NCBI GenBank assembly: GCA_004298155.1
Contig: SCRD01000001.1
Location: forward strand, 248,001-312,000
Source: Acidobacteriota bacterium
GTDB taxonomy: Bacteria; Acidobacteriota; Terriglobia; UBA7540
DNA: 64,000 bases
Reading direction: 5' to 3'
The position numbers and the translations under genes are program-made. The notes under the pieces were generated by a model. The model was given only the letters and a program-made list of their open reading frames with translations. It ran no database searches and was not told the origin of the DNA. Positions 25,584-34,729 of this stretch are shown in pieces (the stretch's first letter is position 1; each line of letters begins with the position of its first letter).

Positions 25584-25637
25584 TGTGCTGCCGGAGCAAA
25601 TCAGAGAGGGGGCGTCTCCTGCCCCAAGGGTAAATCT

Positions 25638-27359
25638 TTGACTCGACGCGACATCCTCATAGCGTCCCTGGCCTTCGCGGGTTTCCCGTTCAGGGCCTCA
25701 ATGGCGAAAATCCCGCCTGGCCGACCGCTTTTCCGCGAAGCTGCTGCGGAGACGGGGCTGGATTTTTTCCTTTATACCGGCCCAACCCAAGAGCATTACA
25801 TGCCGGAGATTATCGGCGCCGGTGTGGCGCTGGTTGATTACGACAACGACGGAGACCTCGACATCTACGTGCTCCAGGATGGTCTCGTTAATCCCGGCGC
25901 CAGGCCCCTGATGCCGCCGCCCCCGGGATGGAAGCCCGGCAATCGACTGTTCCGCAACATGCTGGCGGAAACCGGCAAATTGCACTTTGTGGATGTTACG
26001 GAGAGGGCCGGAGTTGGGCATACCGGATACGGGATGGGCGTGGCAGTGGGTGATTATGACAATGATGGATTTCAGGACCTTTATGTCACCAATTTCGGCC
26101 ACAATGTTCTTTACCACAACAATGGGAATGGCACTTTTTCGGATGTCACGCAGCAGGCAGGAGTAGACGACCCTCGCTGGAGTACCAGCGCTGCCTGGGT
26201 TGATTATGATGGGGACGGCCGCCTGGATTTGTTCGTATGCAACTACGTTGATTTCACCGTGGAGAACAATAAACGATGCTACGCGCCTGCCGGCGAACTC
26301 GATTACTGCTCGCCGCGAACGTATGGTCCGCTGCCCTCACGGCTATTCCGGAACCTCGGCAACGGCAGGTTTAAGGACGTAACGGCTGCTTCAGGGATCG
26401 GGTCGCAGAGCGGCTATGGGCTGGGGGTCATCTGCGCGGACTTCGATGGCGACGGCCGCACGGACATTTACGTCGCCAACGACTCGGCAGCCAACTATCT
26501 TTGGCTCAACCAGGGCAACGGGAAATTTAAGGAAGGTGCGCTCGAAGCCGGCCTGGCCTTTAGCGCGGACGGCCTGGCGAAGGCAGGGATGGGCGTTGCC
26601 GCCGACGACATCGACAACGACGGCCATCTGGAACTGATCGTGACTAACCTTACTGGCGAAGGCGTTACGCTTTTTCGCAGCGACAGGCAGGGACTCTATG
26701 AAGAAGCCAGCGCCCAGTTCGGTCTGGCAGAGCCAACTTTTGGCTATACCGGCTATGGTGTGGGCTTCTTCGATTATGATAATGACGGCTTGATGGATCT
26801 GTTTATAGCTAATGGTGCTATGACGATCATTGAATCCCTTCGGGCGCACCCTATGGGCATCTATCCGTACGCTCAGAAGAACCAACTGTTCCACAACGCG
26901 GGGCCTGGTAAAGGATTCCGGGAAATCACAGGATTTACCGGTCCGGCCATCCCGGTGGCGGAGGTCGGCCGTGGAGCGGCATTTGGAGATATCAACAACG
27001 ATGGCGCGATGGACATCGTGGTGACCAATAGTTTCGGCCCTCTGCGGCTTTTCCTGAACGAGGCGGGTGGCAAGGGGCATTGGTTGCTAGTGGGCCTTGA
27101 GGCGGCCGAGGGTGATCGCTTCGGCATGGGAGCGGAAATTGGTCTTTTCCGCCAGGGTCTCCCCACTCTTTGGCGACGCGCCCACACTGACGGCAGCATG
27201 TTGAGCGCCAGCGATATTCGCGTCCATTTCGGACTTGGTGATAGTTCGAAGGTTGACTCGCTTTTGGTTCGCTGGCCAGATGGCGCCAGGGAGAAATGGG
27301 ACAGGATTAATGCTGACCAGATTATCAAGCTACGCCGCGGTACAGGTCTCCGCTTATAA
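25638..27359 (+). CDS. CRTAC1-type FG-GAP protein with ASPIC/UnbV domain, Tat-exported
   Basis: 573 residues from a TTG at 25638; AAGGG precedes it and the start preserves the twin-arginine signal TRRDILIASLAFAG. The body is an FG-GAP beta-propeller with Ca-binding loops (DYDNDGDLDIYV, DYDNDGFQDLYV, DYDGDGRLDLFV, DIDNDGHLELIV, DYDNDGLMDLFI). The C-terminus (about 480-565) is the ASPIC/UnbV domain with HFGLGDSSKVDSLLVRWPDG. Such proteins are extracellular or periplasmic and probably bind carbohydrate or protein ligands. It lies after a TPR gene, probably in one operon. Confidence 0.9.
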   Translation: MTRRDILIASLAFAGFPFRASMAKIPPGRPLFREAAAETGLDFFLYTGPTQEHYMPEIIGAGVALVDYDNDGDLDIYVLQDGLVNPGARPLMPPPPGWKPGNRLFRNMLAETGKLHFVDVTERAGVGHTGYGMGVAVGDYDNDGFQDLYVTNFGHNVLYHNNGNGTFSDVTQQAGVDDPRWSTSAAWVDYDGDGRLDLFVCNYVDFTVENNKRCYAPAGELDYCSPRTYGPLPSRLFRNLGNGRFKDVTAASGIGSQSGYGLGVICADFDGDGRTDIYVANDSAANYLWLNQGNGKFKEGALEAGLAFSADGLAKAGMGVAADDIDNDGHLELIVTNLTGEGVTLFRSDRQGLYEEASAQFGLAEPTFGYTGYGVGFFDYDNDGLMDLFIANGAMTIIESLRAHPMGIYPYAQKNQLFHNAGPGKGFREITGFTGPAIPVAEVGRGAAFGDINNDGAMDIVVTNSFGPLRLFLNEAGGKGHWLLVGLEAAEGDRFGMGAEIGLFRQGLPTLWRRAHTDGSMLSASDIRVHFGLGDSSKVDSLLVRWPDGAREKWDRINADQIIKLRRGTGLRL

Positions 27360-27404
27360 CTTCTTATCCGGAAGCGAGTATTTAGCCGGGTCGTCGCTGC
27401 AGAA

Positions 27405-28445
27405 TTAAATCCGGGCCACGGTCTCGCGCACAATCAGGTCCGTTGCGAGGGTCTTTTCAACAAAAGCCATTTCCGGATGGCGGAGCCTTTCGAGAAGGGT
27501 GCGCAGGCATACCTGGCCTATCTCTTCTTTTCGGACCCGCACCGTCGTCAGCGGTGGGTCCATAAGCATTGCTTCTTCACGATCGTCGAAGCCAATCAGG
27601 CTGATGTCATCCGGGATGCGAATGCCGCGGCGGCGGAATGATCGCCACAGCCCGAAGGCCACCTCATCATTTAACGCGACCACAGCGGTTGGCAACGGTT
27701 TGCGGGCCAGGACCAGGTCGCAGGCCCATGCTCCATAGTCCACAAACCCGGACGGGCGGGCATTCGTAATAAAAGCTGGCTTGATTTTGGCCTCATGGGT
27801 TGCTTTCAAAAAACCGGCATGGCGATTTCGGCCCCACGGGTAGGTGAGATCGCCCACGAAGACGATATTGCGGTGTCCCTGGCTGATCACGTAGCGGACC
27901 GCTTCGTATTCGCCTCGGAAGCCATCGAACCCCACCTGGTCAAAGTACTTGTCCCCCTTGAAGTCAAAGACATTGTTACCGAAAACAACGAACGGAATCT
28001 GCATCTTCTCGATTCGCGTCAGGAAGTTGGGGTAGTTTGTCCCGGAAAGAATTATGCCGTCAAACAGGCCACGTTCTTCCAAAATGGGCGGCAGGGTGAT
28101 GTAGTGGGGGGATGTCGTGGGCTCATAATGGACGGCCGTAAAAAGAACGTGCTGCTTGAGTTCCCGGGCATAGTCTTCCACGCCCTGTAGAATACGAGCA
28201 TGAAAAGAGTTGGGAAATTCCCTGTTACTGAGCACAAAGCAGACAATTTCAGACCGCTTCCGGTGGATCCGGCGCGCCTGAGCGTTAGGTCTGAAGCCAA
28301 GATGGCGGATTGCCAGCGCAACGCGTTCATGGGTAGCATGGCTAACCTGGGCGCCTCCGTTCAAGACCCGAGAAACAGTCCCAATTCCCACCCCTGCATG
28401 GCGGGCAACGTCCCGGATAGTTGCTGCGGTGCGTGGTTGATTCAC
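27405..28445 (-). CDS. LacI-family transcriptional regulator
   Basis: 346 residues starting at GTG. Residues 8-60 are the LacI helix-turn-helix and hinge (TIRDVARHAGVGIGTVSRVLNG, shown here only in part, then RPNAQARRI). The remainder is a periplasmic-binding-protein-like sugar sensor, with IILSGTNYPNF, FVVFGNNVF and FDDREEAMLMDPPLTTVR. It is divergent from a TonB-dependent receptor gene and presumably controls it in response to a sugar. The ligand is unknown. The intergenic region carries promoter and inverted-repeat candidates. Confidence 0.93.
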   Translation of the reverse strand: MNQPRTAATIRDVARHAGVGIGTVSRVLNGGAQVSHATHERVALAIRHLGFRPNAQARRIHRKRSEIVCFVLSNREFPNSFHARILQGVEDYARELKQHVLFTAVHYEPTTSPHYITLPPILEERGLFDGIILSGTNYPNFLTRIEKMQIPFVVFGNNVFDFKGDKYFDQVGFDGFRGEYEAVRYVISQGHRNIVFVGDLTYPWGRNRHAGFLKATHEAKIKPAFITNARPSGFVDYGAWACDLVLARKPLPTAVVALNDEVAFGLWRSFRRRGIRIPDDISLIGFDDREEAMLMDPPLTTVRVRKEEIGQVCLRTLLERLRHPEMAFVEKTLATDLIVRETVARI

Positions 28446-28843
28446 CTCTTGCCGCCCTTCTCTTGAAAAACCTGGCCGACCGAGATATTACACCACCTGG
28501 TCCCAAGCCTCAGAGATGTACTCGCCGCCCGAAAGGATGTCACCCATAGAATTTTTCCCATAGAAAGATTTTAGACGTGAGGAAAACATTTTGGTTACAG
28601 TTCCAAAACAATTCGCTTGACAAGCAATCAGGACCACTGGTATACCTCCACTGATTTACTTGCTTCGCGTCGGTTTATTGGGCGCTTTTCTTTACACTTT
28701 TCACTGGAAAACTGAGCAGACGTGGATGGGTCACGGCGTCTTCAGGGGTGAGCTTTGTGTGCCTCCTGGGATTCCTAACCCTTTCCGATTCGCTAACCCA
28801 AATTATAGCAGAACAAATGGTTAGCTAAGGAGGGAGCACAGTC
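28446..28843. other. Divergent regulatory region between lacI-type gene and TonB receptor
   Basis: 398 bases without a gene. A TTGACA at 28617-28622 is followed after 18 bases by TATACC, which overlaps the palindrome GGTATACC; this could be a plus-strand promoter with an operator. Nearer the receptor, GCTAACC (28792-28798) and GGTTAGC (28819-28825) are perfect inverted repeats around TATAGC. The second arm lies just before the AAGGAGGGAG ribosome site, so the pair could be an operator or an mRNA hairpin. Confidence 0.5.
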
Positions 28844-31800
28844 ATGAGTGGTAACGGTTCCAACTATGATCGACGGGTATTCACTCTCTTACGGAGCTTC
28901 ATTCTGGCCGCCTTTGTCCTTTCGATTTTCCTGGCTGTTCCAGGAACAGCGATGGCCCAGGTTCTTTACGGCACCCTCGTTGGCAACGTTGTAGACCCCA
29001 CCGGCGCGGTCGTTCCAGGAGCGTCCGTCGCGGTTACCCAGACAGAAACCGCCCTCACCCGCCAGGTACGGACGGATTCCCGCGGCGGGTACACGATTTC
29101 GACCCTTTCAGCAGGCACTTACACGGTCAAAATCGAGGCTAAGGGATTCAAGACGTTTTCAAAGTCTGACGTGAATGTAGCTATCAACACGGTCAGCCGT
29201 GTGGACGCAACCCTTGAGGTTGGGGCGGTAAGCCAGACCGTGGAGGTCAGCGCCAGCGCTGCAATGCTGCAGACCGACCGTGCCGACGTCCATCATGATC
29301 TCAGCGCCATGCAGATCCAGAACATTCCTTTGGCGCCGGGCAATAATTTCGAACACCTTTTCCAGTCGCTTCCAGGGGTCACCCCGCCTGCAAGCTCGCA
29401 CTCCGTTGCGACCAACCCCACGCGTTCCCTGGCATTCAACACGAACGGTGGGAGCGACTTTGGCAATACAATCATGGTGGACGGCGTTACGCAGTGGAAT
29501 ATCTGGGTGCCGGAAGATTCCTCATATATCCCTTCTTCCGACGCCATTGAGACCGTCAATGTCAGTACCAACAACTACAATATTGACCAGGGGTTTGCCG
29601 GGGGCGCTGCTGCCAACGTGCAAATCAGGAGTGGCACCAACCAGTTCCACGGCGATGCATACGAATATAATTACACAAGTGCTCTGGAGGCCCTGCCTTT
29701 CTTCGCGCCCCAACTCAAGCAAACAAGCGTTCCCAAGGACGTTTTTAACCAATTTGGCGCAAGCTTTGGCGGACCCATCAGGAAAAACAAGCTCTTCTTC
29801 TTCTCCAACGTTGAATTCACGCGAGACTACCAGTATGCGACGAGCGTGAACACTATTCCGGATGCGGCAATGCGGGCAGGTGACGAGCGAGGGTTGGCCG
29901 GGGCTGCCGCCGGCCTTACCAAGACCAACCCGGATGTTATTTACGACCCCACAACGGGAGTTTCAAGCGGCAAAAACCGGACGCAGATCTTTGCCACCAA
30001 CAATTCGGGCGACCCCGGCACTTACAATTCCCTTTGCAACGCAGGTGATCCAGGCAGCGTACTATTAGGCAGCGGCTTCACGCAATGCCCGAACGTCATT
30101 CCGACCAGCCGCATCAGCTCCACTGCAACCGCACTGTTCAACATGTTGCCACAGCCGAATGAGTCAAGTTCCAGCAGCAGTACGGTTTCGAACAACTATT
30201 TGGGCGCCGCAGACGTCCACTTTAACCGCGTCACGACTGACGACAAGATCAACTGGAACGCTACCGACAAGTTCACCATGTATGGCCACATCGGCTACCT
30301 CAACTTCGGGACGCTCAATCCGCCGATTTTCGGCTACCCACTGGGGGGACCCCAGGCAAGCGGCTTCATCGGCAACGAGGGCCAGGCGGACGGACATACC
30401 ATTACTTTCAGCGTGACCGGCAACTACGTGGCGACGCCTAATTTTGTGATTGACACCAGCTTTGGCATGACGCGCCAGGTTATCAATTCCCAGCAACTTG
30501 ACCTGGCCAAGGATGAGGGCCAGGCTCTGGGCATTCCCGGCACGAACGGCTCACGACCGTTCGAGGGCAGCATGCCGGAATTCAGCATCAGCGGCTTTGC
30601 AGTCCTCGGTACGCAGCACAACTTTATGCCTTACTTCCGCAATGACCCCCAGTTCTCCTGGACCGGCAACGCCAATTGGATCCACGGCAGCCATTCCGTT
30701 CGTTTTGGCGGCGCTATTGGTATCCAGCACTTAAACCAGCAACAGCCTGAATGGAACGCCGGCGGCACCACGTGGCCCGCCGCGGGCGGGTTCGGTTTCG
30801 GGACCGGGACGACCCAATGCGGCAATTGTAGCAAGTCAGGGAAGACGAGCGCCGCAAACAACTATAACGACATCGGGAGCTTCCTCCTCGGCCTCGATAA
30901 CGCCTGGGGCAGGAACATCCAGATTCCCGACTTCTTCCATACGGTCACTCACATGTTCGCACTTTATGTTGGCGACACTTATCAAGTGACACATAAGCTG
31001 ACGGCGACCTATGGGGTCCGGTGGGAATACTATCCTTTCCCGACTCGCGCCGGAACTCCAGCCGGCGTGGAGTATTATGATTTTAAGTCAGGGCTGATGT
31101 TAAACTGCGGCGAAGGTGGCAACCCGATTGATTGCGGGACCTCGGTGGGCGGCAAGTATTTCTCTCCGCGCATCGGTCTGGCGTACCGGGCCACGAACTC
31201 CACAGTCGTTCGCGCCGGATACGGCATGAGCTATGAACCCTTCAACATCATGGATAACCTTCGAACAAACTACCCCATCCTGATTCCGCTCAATGAGGGT
31301 ACCCCCAATTCACTGACGGCTGCCGGTGCGTTTGACGCTTCGAGCTTGCAGAATACGCCTGCCGGCGAATGTACGGCTTTCGCCTCCTTCTGCTTTGGGC
31401 CTGGCGGGACCCTTCCCGTAGGGATTCTGGCGCCACCGCTGCCCAGCCTGACGGCCGCTTCAAACCCGATTCCTGGCAACGTCAACCTGGTGACTGCAAC
31501 CGACCACGTGAAACGCGGGTATATTCAGTCGTGGAATTTCGTGGTTGAGAGACAATTGCCCGGAGGGTGGCTTGCCACGGCAGGATACGTGGGCACGCGA
31601 ATCGTAAATCAGCTCGGAGTCGAAAATCTGAACGTCCAAAGCCCCATCGCCCCTGCCGGTTGCACGCCCGGCGTCAACTGCGGCGGCGTCGCCAGCGAAG
31701 TGTACAATTTTAATGGCAGCAATAAGGCACTGTGCCCAAGCGCTGCCAGCACAGATCTTGGCTGCCGGACCGGCGGGACCTCCATTGTCACGCCCATTGC

Positions 31801-32602
31801 CAGCGGGCATTACGACTCTCTGCAGGCGACGATGAGGCACCACTGGGCCAGCGGTTTTGACGTGAGTGTGGCCTACACATGGTCCAAGACAATAGGGGAG
31901 TCGGGGGGAGCTGGAGGAACCGTAGGGTTCGACGAGAAGAGCCAGCTTTATATCCCCGCTCCTGCTTTTTACGACCTGAATTTCGGCCTGGCTCCATCTG
32001 ACCGTCCTCAGAATTTTGAGGCGACCTTCATTGCTGACTCTCCGTTTGGCGCCAGCCACCGTTTTGCCAAGACCGGGGTCGCAGGCAAGCTCCTTGGCGG
32101 ATGGCAGTTTAGTGGATTGATCACTTCGGTTTCAGGGACCCCCTTCCAGATGACTGCGGATGGGACCTCATTGAACGCATCAGGCAACGCGCAGCGGCCC
32201 GACCGCTTGTGCAGCAGCATCGGCAATCCCAAGAACGTCGGTGCGGGTGAACAATGGTTTGATCCGACCTGCTTCAGTGGGATTGACTCGCAGCGTTTTG
32301 GTACGTCCGCATTTTACGTGCTCCATGGACCGCACCTCTTCAATATGGATGCGGGGCTCACCCGAAAGTTCAGGCTCACGGAGCGCTTGGGTCTGGAGTT
32401 TCGCGCTCAGGCCCTTAATTTCACCAACACGCCGCACTTCGCCAACCCGAACGCCAGTTGCGGTACCATCCCGACGGGGGCGACGGGTGGGTGCAACGGC
32501 TCTACTTTCGGCGAGATCACCAGTGGCCAAGGGACAGTCAACTTCGCGCGCGAAGGTATTGATCCTCGACAACTCGAGTTCAGCGCTCGAATAACCTTTT
32601 AG
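28844..32602 (+). CDS. TonB-dependent receptor with carboxypeptidase-regulatory domain (Oar-like)
   Basis: A 1252-residue outer-membrane protein. After a signal peptide (about residues 1-38, ending AMAQ) comes a carboxypeptidase-regulatory Ig-like domain (about 40-125; GNVVDPTGAVVPGASVAV, GYTISTLSAGTYTV). A plug region follows (about 130-280) with a TMVDGVTQWNIW segment, then a large beta-barrel ending in the aromatic strand LEFSARITF. This architecture is greatly expanded in Acidobacteriota and is thought to import large substrates, often oligosaccharides. AAGGAGGGAG precedes the ATG. A strong terminator follows at 32633. Substrate is unknown; the divergent LacI regulator suggests a sugar. 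Confidence 0.92.
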   Translation: MSGNGSNYDRRVFTLLRSFILAAFVLSIFLAVPGTAMAQVLYGTLVGNVVDPTGAVVPGASVAVTQTETALTRQVRTDSRGGYTISTLSAGTYTVKIEAKGFKTFSKSDVNVAINTVSRVDATLEVGAVSQTVEVSASAAMLQTDRADVHHDLSAMQIQNIPLAPGNNFEHLFQSLPGVTPPASSHSVATNPTRSLAFNTNGGSDFGNTIMVDGVTQWNIWVPEDSSYIPSSDAIETVNVSTNNYNIDQGFAGGAAANVQIRSGTNQFHGDAYEYNYTSALEALPFFAPQLKQTSVPKDVFNQFGASFGGPIRKNKLFFFSNVEFTRDYQYATSVNTIPDAAMRAGDERGLAGAAAGLTKTNPDVIYDPTTGVSSGKNRTQIFATNNSGDPGTYNSLCNAGDPGSVLLGSGFTQCPNVIPTSRISSTATALFNMLPQPNESSSSSSTVSNNYLGAADVHFNRVTTDDKINWNATDKFTMYGHIGYLNFGTLNPPIFGYPLGGPQASGFIGNEGQADGHTITFSVTGNYVATPNFVIDTSFGMTRQVINSQQLDLAKDEGQALGIPGTNGSRPFEGSMPEFSISGFAVLGTQHNFMPYFRNDPQFSWTGNANWIHGSHSVRFGGAIGIQHLNQQQPEWNAGGTTWPAAGGFGFGTGTTQCGNCSKSGKTSAANNYNDIGSFLLGLDNAWGRNIQIPDFFHTVTHMFALYVGDTYQVTHKLTATYGVRWEYYPFPTRAGTPAGVEYYDFKSGLMLNCGEGGNPIDCGTSVGGKYFSPRIGLAYRATNSTVVRAGYGMSYEPFNIMDNLRTNYPILIPLNEGTPNSLTAAGAFDASSLQNTPAGECTAFASFCFGPGGTLPVGILAPPLPSLTAASNPIPGNVNLVTATDHVKRGYIQSWNFVVERQLPGGWLATAGYVGTRIVNQLGVENLNVQSPIAPAGCTPGVNCGGVASEVYNFNGSNKALCPSAASTDLGCRTGGTSIVTPIASGHYDSLQATMRHHWASGFDVSVAYTWSKTIGESGGAGGTVGFDEKSQLYIPAPAFYDLNFGLAPSDRPQNFEATFIADSPFGASHRFAKTGVAGKLLGGWQFSGLITSVSGTPFQMTADGTSLNASGNAQRPDRLCSSIGNPKNVGAGEQWFDPTCFSGIDSQRFGTSAFYVLHGPHLFNMDAGLTRKFRLTERLGLEFRAQALNFTNTPHFANPNASCGTIPTGATGGCNGSTFGEITSGQGTVNFAREGIDPRQLEFSARITF

Positions 32603-32632
32603 CTAATTCTCGGTGGCGACCGATTTAACCCC

Positions 32633-32663
32633 GGGGGATTGCGGTCGAGGGTCCCCCTTTTTT
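32633..32663 (+). terminator. Rho-independent terminator of the TonB receptor gene
   Basis: GGGGGA pairs with TCCCCC across a 14-base loop and is followed by TTTTTT, 31 bases after the receptor stop codon. Confidence 0.8.
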
Positions 32664-32765
32664 CCTATACCCACCACCTATCCATCGTCCGGAAACGGCG
32701 GCAAGTAGTCATTGGTGCGTCCGAAATGGCGGGGCCGATGTGGATGGTGGATGGATTAGCCAGCT

Positions 32766-33755
32766 CTAGGCTGATTGGCCCTCTTCGGCGGCGAGGATTT
32801 CTTCAGGCGAGGCGGTGCCGGTCCCTCTTTTCATAATGGTCACTGACGCCGCAAGGTTACCCAGGCGTGCCGCGGCAACAGGATCGCCGGTGGCGGCCAG
32901 CGTGAGGGCGCAAGCTGCGGCAAAACTGTCTCCTGCCCCACAAATGTCGATTGGCTTTTCAACCGGACGGGTTTCTGCCCACGCCTCCCCTCTATCCCAC
33001 GTTATCAAAGCGCCTTTCGGGCCGTGGGTAACAATCAGGACTTTTGCCTCAAGATGCCGCCGGAGGGCGGAGAAGTCGACTCTCCCGAAAAGACTTTGGC
33101 TGGCGGCTTCCGCTTCGTCGCGATTGGGTTTCAGGACTACCTTGCGGAAAAAGTGAAGTCGCTTGCGGGAATCGGCCAGGAAAATCTTTTGCGGATATTT
33201 TTCTGCGAGATGGATGAGCAAATCGCGCACCGCCGGCGTGATAACCCCTCCTGCGCTGGTTTCTGCCTGATCGGCGACAAGGATGACGTCGAAGAGGGGA
33301 ACGGCCCATAAAATATTTTCGATTACCTCCTGCTCTGCATCCGTAGGTAACGGCCGGGTTGAAATGAAATCGACGCGTGGCTGGTCTTCTTCTTCGGTGC
33401 TGCTGTTCAGCAGTTTTGTGTAAGTGAAGGTCTGCCAGTCCTGGATTTTCACCATGCGGTCTGCGCAGATTCCGCGGGCGGCGAGAGCTTGTCTCAGCTC
33501 GAACCCAAAGCCGTCATCACCTCGGATGCCGATCACTTCAACCTGACCTGCGCCGAGAGCAGCCAGATTGTTTGCCACCGTTCCCCCGCCACCCGGAGTC
33601 ACCTCGGTTGAAACGACGCCCAGGCGCGGAATGCCCGTCTCGCGGGAAGGTTCGGAGCTGGCCGGGTCATAGCTACACCAGCGGTCGAGGCAGATGTCAC
33701 CGATCACCAGGGCCTTGAGGCCGTGAAAGGCCGCGAGAATTCCAGGCATGTTCAT
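32766..33755 (-). CDS. PfkB-family sugar kinase, RfaE/HldE kinase-like
   Basis: The ATG at 33755 with GGAGG upstream gives 329 residues; it overlaps the stop of the preceding gene by four bases (ATGA). The N-terminus VIGDICLDRW, then TPGGGGTVANNLAALGA, resembles the kinase half of heptose enzyme RfaE/HldE. The PfkB signature GAGDSFAAACALTLA near residue 272 holds the catalytic Asp, and KPNRDEAEAAS is the usual second landmark. It likely phosphorylates a sugar or sugar phosphate. It is the last gene of a HAD, DHS-like, kinase operon. The substrate is unknown; a heptose-like sugar is a guess from similarity. Confidence 0.85.
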   Translation of the reverse strand: MNMPGILAAFHGLKALVIGDICLDRWCSYDPASSEPSRETGIPRLGVVSTEVTPGGGGTVANNLAALGAGQVEVIGIRGDDGFGFELRQALAARGICADRMVKIQDWQTFTYTKLLNSSTEEEDQPRVDFISTRPLPTDAEQEVIENILWAVPLFDVILVADQAETSAGGVITPAVRDLLIHLAEKYPQKIFLADSRKRLHFFRKVVLKPNRDEAEAASQSLFGRVDFSALRRHLEAKVLIVTHGPKGALITWDRGEAWAETRPVEKPIDICGAGDSFAAACALTLAATGDPVAAARLGNLAASVTIMKRGTGTASPEEILAAEEGQSA

Positions 33756-34720
33756 TCGGCCTCCAGCAATGCGCGCCGAAGCGCCGGGACCGTAGCGCGA
33801 TGGTCTCCACAAAAATAAAAACTCTCCCCTCCGTCAGCAACGGTCCGGACCAGGATGGTCTTGTGCGGGCGGAAGTAATACCCCGGGTCGGTTTTGGGCA
33901 GTTCATGGTGAATATCACCCTGAATGGGCACCAGGTCAAAAACTGCCGTCGTGAAGTGTTTAATAGTGCGTCGCTGTTGCCGGGCCACATTGCGGACCAT
34001 CGAGAGCGACTTCAGGTAGACTTCCGGCCCCATGATGGATGTCCCGAAGTCGAGCATCACGCCACCTTCCAGGCTTTCCACGGTATGTGTGTAAATCAGG
34101 AAGTCGCGGTAGCTGGCCGCGCCCAGGGCTGCGCCGTCGCAATTGGGGTGCTCGTGAGTGATGTCGTAGCCGACGCCCACGTGGACCGTCAACGGAACCG
34201 ACCGGCGGTAAGCTGCGGCAAAGATGCTGACGTCCTTGTAAGGAAAGTTACTGGCGTCGATGTGGCGTCCGACGTTTTCACCGAGTCCCAGTGAAAGATC
34301 GGCGGCCTCTTTGATGACATCATTCAAGTCTCCCGTTTCCCGCCACAGCCCGAACTCACCCGTCTGGATGTAACGGGCCACGCTTTCAGTGGTGGCACCG
34401 ATGCGCGCCAGTTCGTAATCGTGAATGGCGCCTGCACCGTTCATGGCGACGTGGCTGATGAAGCCTCGATTGATGAGGTCGATGACGTGCCGGCTTGCGC
34501 CCATCTTGATGACGTGGGCGCCCATCATCAGGATTCTGGCCGCGCCATTGCGTTTGGCGGTGATGATCCGGCGCGCGACATCAGGGAGATGAGGATGTGA
34601 AAAATCCGGTGCAGGATCGTCGAGGCCAAGCACGTAATCAAGCTGCATATCGTGCCTGCGCTCGCCGAGCGGCTTGACCACCAGCCTGGACCGGTCAAAC
34701 AGTTTGTATTTGGATGCCAT
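33752..34720 (-). CDS. Deoxyhypusine synthase-like protein of unknown function
   Basis: 322 residues. The segments ARILMMGAHVIKMGASRHV, HVAMNGAGAIHDYELARIG and ARYIQTGEFGLWRETG near residues 60-135 resemble the NAD-binding architecture of deoxyhypusine synthase. SVPLTVHVGVGYDITHEHP near 200 and LDFGTSIMGPEVYL near 245 fit too. Bacteria lack the eIF5A substrate, so homologs act on other substrates (homospermidine synthase is one known case). Its gene lies nine bases after a HAD phosphatase and overlaps the kinase gene, so all three belong to one pathway. The active lysine was not confirmed. The assignment is from memory of the family and is moderate. Confidence 0.68.
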   Translation of the reverse strand: MASKYKLFDRSRLVVKPLGERRHDMQLDYVLGLDDPAPDFSHPHLPDVARRIITAKRNGAARILMMGAHVIKMGASRHVIDLINRGFISHVAMNGAGAIHDYELARIGATTESVARYIQTGEFGLWRETGDLNDVIKEAADLSLGLGENVGRHIDASNFPYKDVSIFAAAYRRSVPLTVHVGVGYDITHEHPNCDGAALGAASYRDFLIYTHTVESLEGGVMLDFGTSIMGPEVYLKSLSMVRNVARQQRRTIKHFTTAVFDLVPIQGDIHHELPKTDPGYYFRPHKTILVRTVADGGESFYFCGDHRATVPALRRALLEAE

Positions 34721-34729
34721 GTTTCGCCG

